From: Acidovorax delafieldii
GTDB taxonomy: Bacteria > Pseudomonadota > Gammaproteobacteria > Burkholderiales > Burkholderiaceae_C
Length of the DNA: 9,234 nucleotides
Direction of reading: 5' to 3'
Assembly (NCBI GenBank): GCA_002327945.1
Contig: DCVY01000088.1
Location: forward strand, 1 to 9,234
The notes under the pieces are model-generated. The model was given only the letters and a program-made list of their open reading frames with translations, was not told the origin of the DNA and did not search any database. The position numbers and the translations under genes are program-made. Positions within the stretch are counted from its first letter, which is position 1, and the number at the start of each line of letters is the position of its first letter. Positions 1 through 5,333 of the stretch are shown here, piece by piece.

Positions 1-88
1 GAGTGAGCGGCAATGCGAGGTGTGGCCCCACCGTGGGCTTTCCCGCGCACGGCTCGGGGGCCAAGCGGGTGAAGACAGTGTTCTCCAT
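1..88 (-). CDS. Possible start of a gene running off the left edge (very uncertain)
   Basis: On the minus strand an ATG at 88-86 opens a frame that stays open for 29 codons to the window edge, beginning MENTVFTRLAPEPC. An in-frame TAG lies upstream near 145, so ATG 88 would be the natural start. There is no clear Shine-Dalgarno sequence ahead of it and I do not recognise the peptide. The opposite (+) strand is also open here, but that frame reads through the tRNA-Val terminator and so is unlikely to be real. The fragment is too short to judge by codon use. It may equally be non-coding. Confidence 0.15.
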   Translation of the reverse strand, partial: MENTVFTRLAPEPCAGKPTVGPHLALPLT

Positions 89-170
89 GCAGAGAGCCCC
101 GACTGTGCCAGAGACTATGACAACATGACGCGTTTTGACGCCGTTCTACGCGTTCTTTCAACGAACGGGC

Positions 171-207
171 GAAGAAAAAAGGACTTAGCCACTACAGCTA
201 AGTCCTT
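171..207 (-). terminator. Rho-independent terminator of tRNA-Val
   Basis: A perfect 11-bp inverted repeat, AAGGACTTAGC (179-189) with GCTAAGTCCTT (197-207), encloses a 7-base loop. Read on the minus strand it is followed by a T-rich run (complement of 171-178, reading TTTTCTTC). It sits 28 bases past the CCA end of tRNA-Val. On the + strand no T-run follows the hairpin, so it acts in the minus direction. It ends the tRNA transcript and possibly read-through from relA. Confidence 0.9.
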
Positions 208-235
208 GATTTCATTGCCAATTTTGGTCAGAAAT

Positions 236-312
236 TGGTAGGCGCGATTGGACTCGAACCAACGACCCCCACCATGTCAAGGTGGTGCTCTAACCAGCTG
301 AGCTACGCGCCT
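236..312 (-). tRNA. tRNA-Val (anticodon GAC), CCA encoded
   Basis: The minus strand gives a full 77-base cloverleaf. The acceptor stem AGGCGCG (312-306) pairs with CGCGCCT (246-240), followed by discriminator A and an encoded CCA (238-236). The D stem is GCTC/GAGC. The anticodon stem CCACC/GGTGG carries the loop TTGACAT, so the anticodon is GAC (complement of 276-278). The T arm GTTGG/CCAAT has the loop TTCGAGT. The middle of the molecule closely resembles E. coli tRNA-Val(GAC). It reads GUC/GUU valine codons. It has its own promoter and terminator and lies downstream of relA on the same strand. Confidence 0.97.
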
Positions 313-331
313 GTTTGTATTCGAGAAAGCG

Positions 332-360
332 ATTGTAGCAGTAAAAAACCGGGTTTTGGA
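332..360 (-). promoter_or_regulatory. Probable sigma70 promoter of tRNA-Val
   Basis: On the minus strand a -10 hexamer TACAAT (337-332, 5 of 6 to consensus) lies 19 bases before the mature tRNA 5' end. A weak -35 hexamer TCCAAA (360-355, 3 of 6) is spaced exactly 17 bases upstream. The position gives a start about 12 bases before the tRNA, which is normal for tRNA precursors. It lies in the short gap between relA and the tRNA, so the tRNA need not depend on relA transcription. Confidence 0.6.
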
Positions 361-410
361 CACCTGCGAAAAATTGGTGCGCCCTTCAGCCTAAGTGGCA
401 GCACAGTCGG

Positions 411-2624
411 TCAGCGCCGCCGTGCCGAGCGCACCCCTGCGACGCCGGCCACAATGGCAAGCACTTTGTTGAGGCGTCCTGAATCGGCGACTTCGACAGT
501 GAACGTCATCCAGGCAGTTCCCTTGACCGACTGGGTCTGCACGCCGATGACGTTGGTCTTCTCCCGCGCAAACACCTCCGAGATATCGCGCAACAAGCCC
601 TGGCGGTCGGCCGCCTCTACCGCCACGTCCACGGGATAAACCGCAGCACCGGCCACGGATTTGGGTGCACCCCACTCCACTTCGATCACCCGTTCGATGC
701 TGCGCGCCGCCAGTTCCCGGAAATTGCTGCAATCTGCGCGGTGTACGCTCACGCCTTTGCCCCGTGTGACAAAGCCGCGGATATCGTCGGGTGGCGCGGG
801 CTTGCAGCACTTGGCCAGTTGCGTCATGAGTGAATCGATTCCCACCACCAGCACGCCCCCTTTGGGGGCGGACTCGTTGGTGCGGGTCTTTTTCAGCAGC
901 AGGTAATCGTCGGGCTGCAGCGCGGGCTCAGGCGGGCGCAGAAGGGCTTCGATGCTGCGCAGCGAAAACTCGTCCTTGCCCACCACCTCGAACAGCGCGT
1001 CGGCCGACTTGAACCCCAGCTGCACCGCCAGGTCGTCCAGCTTCATGGCCGTCTTGCCTTCGCGCTGCAGCAGCTTTTCCACCGCCTCGCGACCGCGGGC
1101 CACCGTTTCGTGGGTGGCCTGTGCGTTGAACCAGGCACGCACCTTGGCCTTGGCCCGGTTGCTGGTGAGGTAGCCCAGTTCGGCATTGAGCCAGTCGCGC
1201 GACGGGCGACCTTCCTTGACGGTGGTGATTTCCACGGTCTGGCCGTTTTGCAGCGCGGTGTTGAGCGGCACCATGGCGCCATCCACCCGTGCGCCCCGGC
1301 AGCGGTGGCCCACGCTGGTGTGCACGGCGTAGGCAAAATCCACCGGCGTGGCGCCCTGGGGCAGTTCGACCACGGCCGCGTCGGGGGTCAGTACATAGAT
1401 GCGGTCGTCAAACAGGCCACGGTTGTGCGCCGTGCCGACCAGATCACGCTCCCAGGCGAGCAACTGGCGCAGTACCGCGATCTTGGCATCGTATTCGCCG
1501 CTGGCCGAAACGCCTGCATAGCCCTTGCTGCCCGCCTCCTTGTAGGCCCAGTGCGCCGCGACGCCGTGCTCGGCATGGTCGTGCATGGCTTGGGTGCGGA
1601 TCTGGATTTCGATGGGTTTGCCAGCGGCGTCGCGCACGATGGTGTGCAGCGACTGGTAGCCATTGGGTTTGGGGCGCGCGATGTAGTCATCGAACTCTTC
1701 CACGACGGGCGTGAACTGCTCATGCACCCAGCTCAAGGCCGCATAGCAGTCCTTGACCGATGGCACCACCACGCGCAAGGCCCGGATGTCGAGCACCTGG
1801 TCGAAATTGAGCGACTTGCCGCGCATCTTCTTGACGATGCTGTAGATGTGCTTGGGTCGTCCCTGCACGCTGGCGCTGATGCTGCGCGCGCGCAGGTCGG
1901 ACTCCAGCCGCGCGCGCAGCTGCTCCATGGCGACTTCGCGCTCCCCGCGCTTTTCGTCGAGCAGTCGTGCCACTTCCTTGTAGGTCTCGGGCTCCAGAAA
2001 GCGGAAGGACAGATCCTCCAGCTCCCACTTCATCTGCCAGATGCCCAGTCGGTTGGCCAGTGGCGCAAACACCTGCAGCGATTCGCGTGCCAGGCTGGGC
2101 GATACGGGGTGCTTGCTGGCCGCATGAAAGCGCAGCGTTTGCAAGCGCGAAGCCAGGCGCAGCATGACCACCCGCAGATCGCGCGAGAAGGCCAGCAGCA
2201 TCTTGCGCACGTTCTCGGTCTGCACCGCCGGGTCGTCCACCTGCTGGGCGCCACGCGCCTGCCGTTGCACGCGCATGAGATTGGTGGTTTCTACCGCCAG
2301 GGCCGCAAAGTTGTCGCCGAAGGCCTTGGCGATCACTTCCTGGGGCTTGGTCAGGTGTCCGCAGGCATACACCAGGTAGCTGGCCGCCTGCATGGCCTCT
2401 GCCCCCCCGATGGTTTTGAGGATGCCGGCCACGGCGTCGGCATGGGCCAGCGTGTTTTCGCCGGAATCGAGTGTCTCGCCCGCCATGAGAGGCTCGGCAA
2501 AGGCGCGCGCGCGCGCCAGGGCATTGACCTGCTCGGGCAATGTGTGGGCCGTTGCGGTAATGAGTTGCGGCAGTGTGTCGGCCGCAGGTGCATGCGCCGC
2601 GGCAGCCGCAGGGAGCGTTTTCAT
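411..2624 (-). CDS. relA: RelA, (p)ppGpp synthetase (monofunctional, HD-inactive)
   Basis: This 737-residue long RSH protein transfers pyrophosphate from ATP to GTP/GDP to make (p)ppGpp in the stringent response, normally on stalled ribosomes. Domains in order: a degenerate HD hydrolase domain (about 40-190), the synthetase domain (about 230-365), a TGS domain (about 405-468), a helical linker, a zinc-finger/CC region with KCCKP at 605-609, and a C-terminal ACT/RRM domain (about 662-737). The first HD-domain histidine survives (H61), but the His-Asp dyad expected in LLHDVVEDT is replaced by YLVYACGHL near 83-91, so hydrolysis should be absent. The synthetase carries EFDD (310-313), the ExDD signature of RelA-type enzymes in place of the RxKD of SpoT/Rel, plus NGYQSLHT (321-328) and HWAYKE. 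A separate SpoT would be expected elsewhere in the genome. Its ATG overlaps the TGA of the upstream hydrolase by 4 bases. No strong ribosome binding site precedes it, which fits translational coupling. Confidence 0.96.
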   Translation of the reverse strand: MKTLPAAAAAHAPAADTLPQLITATAHTLPEQVNALARARAFAEPLMAGETLDSGENTLAHADAVAGILKTIGGAEAMQAASYLVYACGHLTKPQEVIAKAFGDNFAALAVETTNLMRVQRQARGAQQVDDPAVQTENVRKMLLAFSRDLRVVMLRLASRLQTLRFHAASKHPVSPSLARESLQVFAPLANRLGIWQMKWELEDLSFRFLEPETYKEVARLLDEKRGEREVAMEQLRARLESDLRARSISASVQGRPKHIYSIVKKMRGKSLNFDQVLDIRALRVVVPSVKDCYAALSWVHEQFTPVVEEFDDYIARPKPNGYQSLHTIVRDAAGKPIEIQIRTQAMHDHAEHGVAAHWAYKEAGSKGYAGVSASGEYDAKIAVLRQLLAWERDLVGTAHNRGLFDDRIYVLTPDAAVVELPQGATPVDFAYAVHTSVGHRCRGARVDGAMVPLNTALQNGQTVEITTVKEGRPSRDWLNAELGYLTSNRAKAKVRAWFNAQATHETVARGREAVEKLLQREGKTAMKLDDLAVQLGFKSADALFEVVGKDEFSLRSIEALLRPPEPALQPDDYLLLKKTRTNESAPKGGVLVVGIDSLMTQLAKCCKPAPPDDIRGFVTRGKGVSVHRADCSNFRELAARSIERVIEVEWGAPKSVAGAAVYPVDVAVEAADRQGLLRDISEVFAREKTNVIGVQTQSVKGTAWMTFTVEVADSGRLNKVLAIVAGVAGVRSARRR

Positions 2625-3646
2625 GCGGTCGCCGTTTCTTCGGGAGCCAGCAGAAAGTCCATGACAGCCGTCACCTGGTCTTGCGCCATCAAGGTGGGTG
2701 CATGCCCCACGCCCTCGAATTCCACCAGCTTCGCCCGCGGCCCACGGCGAGCCATGGCCTGGGCGGTTTCTGGCGCCAGCAGGTCGGACTGCGCGCCGCG
2801 CAGCAAAAGCGTGCGCGCCTGGATGCGGTCATAGAGCTGCCACAGCTGCAGTGCACCGGCAGCCGAGGCCCCGGGCGTCATGGCCCCGAAGGCCTGTGCG
2901 ATGGCGGGGTCGTAGTGCAGCGCCAGACCGCCGCCCGGCAAGGCCCGCACCATGGGCCGCGACAGCTCCATCCACTGCGCGTCGGTGTGCGGGCCAAAGC
3001 TCGAAAAAATGGCCCACAGGGCATCGGCCGCCTGCTGCAGCGAATCAAAGCGCACGGGCGCCCCCAGATACTGGCCGATGCGCTGCAACGCCATCCATTC
3101 GATGGCGGGCCCCACATCATTGAGCACCAGCCGGCGCACTGGCACGGTCAGCGGCCACAGGCTTCCCACGGCGGCGGCAGATGGTGCAGCGGATGCGCGG
3201 GGTTCGTCAGGCACGCCCAGCCCCGGCTGGCCGCACAGGGCCATGCCGATCAGCCCGCCCATGCTGGTTCCCACCCAGTCCAGCGTTTGCACCGGGGCCT
3301 GCTGCTGCAGATGGCCCAGCAAGGCCAGCATGTCGGCCACGTAGTGGGGAATCTGATAGCCGGCGGGGTCGGCCAGCCAATCACTCTGGCCGCGGCCGAC
3401 CACGTCCGGGCAGATGACCCGTGCATGGTGGCTCAGCGCGCGCGCCAGTGTGTCGAAATCGCGCCCCTGGCGCGAGAGACCATGCACACACACTACCACA
3501 TGCGGATGGGCCGGATTGCCGGTGCCGTTCCACTCCCAGTACGCCATGCGATGCTGCGCTGAAGGGCTGGCCAGCGTGCCCCCGAAAGGAGCCGCCGCAG
3601 AGGCGGCGCCAGGGCACAGTACGTAGTTCAGCGTAGGTTCAATCAT
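2621..3646 (-). CDS. Alpha/beta hydrolase fold protein, substrate unknown
   Basis: The 341-residue protein (from the preferred ATG at 3646) is a soluble alpha/beta hydrolase. The oxyanion-loop motif VHGLSRQG is at 54-61, the nucleophile elbow GTSMGG at 126-131 puts the serine at 128, the acid is D288 in GAQSDLL, and the catalytic histidine is H315 in GVGHAP. The triad is therefore complete. A low-complexity Ala/Pro-rich stretch (about 144-168) interrupts the lid region. No signal peptide is seen. The frame also permits an ATG at 3691 (15 more residues, MQCSHYR...), but neither start has a good ribosome binding site. I prefer 3646 because the 3691 start would sit in the bdhA leader and adds nothing family-like. 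The family includes esterases, lipases, epoxide hydrolases and C-C hydrolases, so specificity cannot be read from the sequence. It is the first gene of a likely two-gene operon with relA (ATGA overlap). Confidence 0.9.
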   Translation of the reverse strand: MIEPTLNYVLCPGAASAAAPFGGTLASPSAQHRMAYWEWNGTGNPAHPHVVVCVHGLSRQGRDFDTLARALSHHARVICPDVVGRGQSDWLADPAGYQIPHYVADMLALLGHLQQQAPVQTLDWVGTSMGGLIGMALCGQPGLGVPDEPRASAAPSAAAVGSLWPLTVPVRRLVLNDVGPAIEWMALQRIGQYLGAPVRFDSLQQAADALWAIFSSFGPHTDAQWMELSRPMVRALPGGGLALHYDPAIAQAFGAMTPGASAAGALQLWQLYDRIQARTLLLRGAQSDLLAPETAQAMARRGPRAKLVEFEGVGHAPTLMAQDQVTAVMDFLLAPEETATA

Positions 3647-3703
3647 GGGTGCGGAATCAGGTGACAGCGTTCGATAATGGCTGCATTGCATCGTAATTCA
3701 TTC

Positions 3704-3715
3704 GGAGAGATTCCC
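3704..3715 (+). promoter_or_regulatory. bdhA ribosome binding site and divergent gap
   Basis: GGAGAGA (3704-3710) lies 5 bases before the ATG at 3716 and decides this start over an in-frame ATG at 3677. The whole gap between the divergent hydrolase and bdhA starts (3647-3715) is 69 bases, so promoters for both directions must be packed there or overlap coding sequence. A good isolated -10-like GATAAT is at 3673-3678 (+), but I could not match it to a -35, so no promoter is called. Confidence 0.7.
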
Positions 3716-4498
3716 ATGCTCAAAGGCAAAACCGCACTCGTCACCGGCTCCACCAGTGGTATTGGTCTTGGCATCGCCAAGGCCCTGGCCCGCCAGGGCG
3801 CCAACATCGTGCTCAACGGTTTTGGCGACGTGGACGGCCCACGTGCCGAGGTGCTGGCCGCCGGCCAGGCAGCGGGTGCCCAGGTGGTCTACCACGGCGC
3901 CGACATGGGCCGCGCGGCCGACATCGAAGACATGATGAAGTCCAGCGCCGCCCAGTTCGGGCGGGTGGACATTCTCGTGAACAACGCCGGCATCCAGCAT
4001 GTGGCGAGCATCGAAGACTTTCCTGCAGAGCGCTGGGACGCCATCATTGCCATCAACCTTACCAGCGCCTTCCACACGTCCCGCCTGGCCCTGCCCGCCA
4101 TGCAGGTGGCCAACTGGGGGCGCATCATCAATGTGGCCTCGGTGCATGGGCTGGTGGGCTCCGCGCAAAAGTCGGCCTACGTGGCGGCCAAGCACGGCAT
4201 CGTGGGCCTGACCAAGGTGACGGCACTCGAAAATGCCGCCTCCGGCGTCACCTGCAACGCCATCTGCCCCGGCTGGGTGCTGACGCCGCTGGTGCAAAAA
4301 CAGGTGGACGCCAAGGCCGCAGAACGCGGTATCTCGAAAGAAGAAGCCACAGCCCTGTTGTTGGGTGAAAAAGAGCCTTCGATGCAGTTCACCACGCCCG
4401 ACGAACTGGGCGATCTGGCCGTGTTCTTCTGCTCCCCTGCAGCCAACAACGTGCGTGGCGTGGCCTGGAACATGGACGGCGGCTGGACAGCCCAGTAA
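3716..4498 (+). CDS. bdhA: D-3-hydroxybutyrate dehydrogenase
   Basis: This 260-residue classical short-chain dehydrogenase interconverts (R)-3-hydroxybutyrate and acetoacetate with NAD+/NADH (EC 1.1.1.30), in the cytoplasm, as a step in using poly-3-hydroxybutyrate or external 3-hydroxybutyrate. The cofactor motif TGSTSGIG is at 10-17 and NNAG at 89-92. The catalytic S142, Y155 and K159 are present. The substrate-binding residues known from Pseudomonas fragi HBDH (Q94, H144, K152, W187) all fall at identical numbers, which separates this from the many generic FabG-like reductases. Length is exactly that of the family. The chosen start begins MLKGKTALVTG and has a strong ribosome binding site; the upstream ATG at 3677 would add 13 residues not seen in the family. 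It is divergent from the hydrolase-relA pair and is not followed by a recognisable terminator. Confidence 0.96.
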   Translation: MLKGKTALVTGSTSGIGLGIAKALARQGANIVLNGFGDVDGPRAEVLAAGQAAGAQVVYHGADMGRAADIEDMMKSSAAQFGRVDILVNNAGIQHVASIEDFPAERWDAIIAINLTSAFHTSRLALPAMQVANWGRIINVASVHGLVGSAQKSAYVAAKHGIVGLTKVTALENAASGVTCNAICPGWVLTPLVQKQVDAKAAERGISKEEATALLLGEKEPSMQFTTPDELGDLAVFFCSPAANNVRGVAWNMDGGWTAQ

Positions 4499-4527
4499 GA
4501 ACGTGTTTCCGATCTCGCAGGGGCTGC

Positions 4528-4736
4528 GTTGGAGCGCAATCGGGATGAGTGAATGCTTCGGATGCGCAGCATGGGTTCGCGCCCATGCAAGCAGCCGGGA
4601 CTTCCAATCGTCCGATTGCGCTCCAGCCCTTCGGGCGGTGGTCTTTGCGGGCGGTCTGCAGCGTTGCGATGCTTGAAAATAGCGGGGCTGTTGGCTGCGC
4701 ACCGCGCCTTGCCCCCCATCCTGCAAAGACCGCTGC
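4528..4736 (+). other. Candidate structured RNA or hairpin element
   Basis: Two long stems lie side by side. Stem 1 pairs 4528-4544 with 4611-4627; its core TGGAGCGCAATCGG/CCGATTGCGCTCCA is a perfect 14 bp. It encloses a hairpin, GCATGGG (4569-4575) with CCCATGC (4582-4588), closed by a further U.G pair. Stem 2 pairs 4635-4651 with 4720-4736, 17 bp without mismatch. Nested inside it, stem 3 pairs 4652-4662 with 4694-4704, with a single mismatch. Every non-Watson-Crick pair in these stems is G.U when read on the + strand (pairs starting at 4529, 4544, 4576, 4637, 4639, 4649 and 4657); on the minus strand they would be A.C mismatches. That favours a + strand RNA. There is no T-run, so it is not an ordinary terminator. 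It may be a non-coding RNA, a long 3' structure of the bdhA mRNA, or a palindromic mobile-element relic. Confidence 0.45.
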
Positions 4737-4771
4737 GCGGCACCTGGGAGATGGTGAACGGTATCGGGGCG

Positions 4772-4824
4772 AATTTTCATGATGCCGGGCGGCGCCCCGG
4801 ATGGTGCAAGAAACCTGAGGGTGG
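4772..4824 (+). repeat. Copy 1 of a diverged ~53-base direct repeat
   Basis: This stretch aligns with 4883-4934, 111 bases downstream. Shared blocks are TTTCATGA, GCGCCC, GGATG, AAGAAAC and GGGTG in the same order with similar spacing, roughly three quarters identical by eye. Copy 1 contains a short GC-rich hairpin, CCGGG (4785-4789) with CCCGG (4796-4800, allowing the best register). The 111-base offset is a multiple of three, but neither copy looks coding. Confidence 0.6.
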
Positions 4825-4882
4825 AGGGCAGGGGCAGGGCAGATGCCGAGAAAACTCTTTGGGAACAACCGTCCTGATAGCT

Positions 4883-4934
4883 AACTTTCATGACCCGAGC
4901 GAAGCGCCCTGGATGATGGAAGAAACTCGGGGGT
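4883..4934 (+). repeat. Copy 2 of the ~53-base direct repeat
   Basis: This is the second copy of the repeat at 4772-4824. Here the ends form an inverted repeat, CCCGAG (4894-4899) with CTCGGG (4926-4931), enclosing the conserved GCGCCC, GGATG and AAGAAA blocks. Copy 1 cannot form the same outer pairing, so the copies differ in structure as well as sequence. Function is unknown; a dispersed intergenic repeat or mobile-element relic is the simplest reading. Confidence 0.6.
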
Positions 4935-5045
4935 GTGCGGGGCAGCATGGATAGAGGTCGGTCAACCATGGGATGGCCATGGACAGCGATTGCTAACCTG
5001 ACCCGCCGCCGACCACTCGCACCCAGAAATGCCTGCGGGTGCGCA

Positions 5046-5322
5046 ACGAACCGGCTGCACAAGGTGCTGGTGGATGCAGGCGTACGCATCCACCTGGGTA
5101 CGCAGGCTGCTGTGTGGGTTCGCACAAGCCGCAGCCCGCACACGCTGCGCCGTCAAAGACAAGTTCGATGCGCCCAACCTCCGCAAGGGCCACAAGAAGT
5201 CCATCGCCGCCCTGGCCCATAAGATGCTGTGTACCCTCTATGCCATGCTGTGCAATGGCACGCACTGCCAGGATAAAAGCGTTGGCTGCGAAGCTAGTGC
5301 GCTCGGTGTTTTTCTGCATTAA
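5046..5322 (+). pseudogene. IS110-family transposase remnant (frameshifted, internally deleted)
   Basis: Two fragments in different + frames resemble an IS110-family transposase. Fragment A (5046-5093) reads TNRLHKVLVDAGVRIH, like the conserved NRLxKxLxDAGIR helix in the middle of these proteins. Fragment B (about 5098-5322) reads in another frame, with ARTRCAVKDKF, RKGHKKSIAALAHKML, TLYAMLCNG and THCQDKSVGCEA. This matches the conserved C-terminal HKK..VALAHKML.TLYAML..GT.YQDK..DYEA block, with tyrosines changed to cysteine (C for Y in both QDK-flanking positions). The DDE-like N-terminal RuvC part is missing, and so is most of the Tnp_20 domain with the catalytic serine, which would lie between A and B. 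The usual ending RNAPRW is also lost. It is a dead copy. Its TAA (5320-5322) overlaps the AAGG used by the next gene. Confidence 0.65.
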
Positions 5323-5333
5323 GGTACGTATCC

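Larger units (their letters stand above)
4499..5333. other. 835-base gene-poor, repeat- and hairpin-rich intergenic region
   Basis: No intact gene is supported between bdhA and the ABC permease. Short open frames occur on both strands but lack ribosome binding sites and family-like sequence. The region contains a strongly structured block (4528-4736), two copies of a ~53-base repeat (4772-4824 and 4883-4934), and an IS110 transposase relic (about 5046-5322). I see no T-run after bdhA that would make a standard terminator. The stretch 4935-5045 holds nothing I can identify, apart from two CCATGG palindromes close together near 4964-4980. The whole block looks like decayed mobile-element DNA. 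Confidence 0.75.

Noticed and set aside
20..241. Open + frame at the left edge, 73 codons from an ATG
   Set aside because: It reads straight through the tRNA-Val terminator hairpin and into the tRNA CCA end, has no ribosome binding site and no recognisable sequence.
1110..2834. Long open frame on the + strand (574 codons) across relA
   Set aside because: It is antisense to relA in the complementary frame; GC-rich third positions keep such frames open. No family-like sequence, while the minus frame has all RelA domains.
2573..3562. Open + frame of 329 codons across the hydrolase
   Set aside because: Shadow of the hydrolase gene. The minus frame has a complete catalytic triad; this one is rich in Arg/His/Gln with no motifs.
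3677..3718. Earlier start for bdhA at 3677
   Set aside because: The ATG at 3716 has GGAGAGA at ideal spacing and gives the exact family length and residue numbering.
4501..4740. bdhA rho-independent terminator
   Set aside because: Strong stems exist but none is followed by a T-run on the + strand, so the standard terminator call is not supported.
4528..4934. CRISPR array
   Set aside because: Only two diverged repeats of ~53 bases with a 58-base gap, no regular repeat-spacer pattern and no cas genes.
3698..5143. Open minus frame of 481 codons across bdhA and the intergenic region
   Set aside because: Antisense to bdhA, whose catalytic residues all match known positions. The frame also runs through the hairpins and the IS relic.
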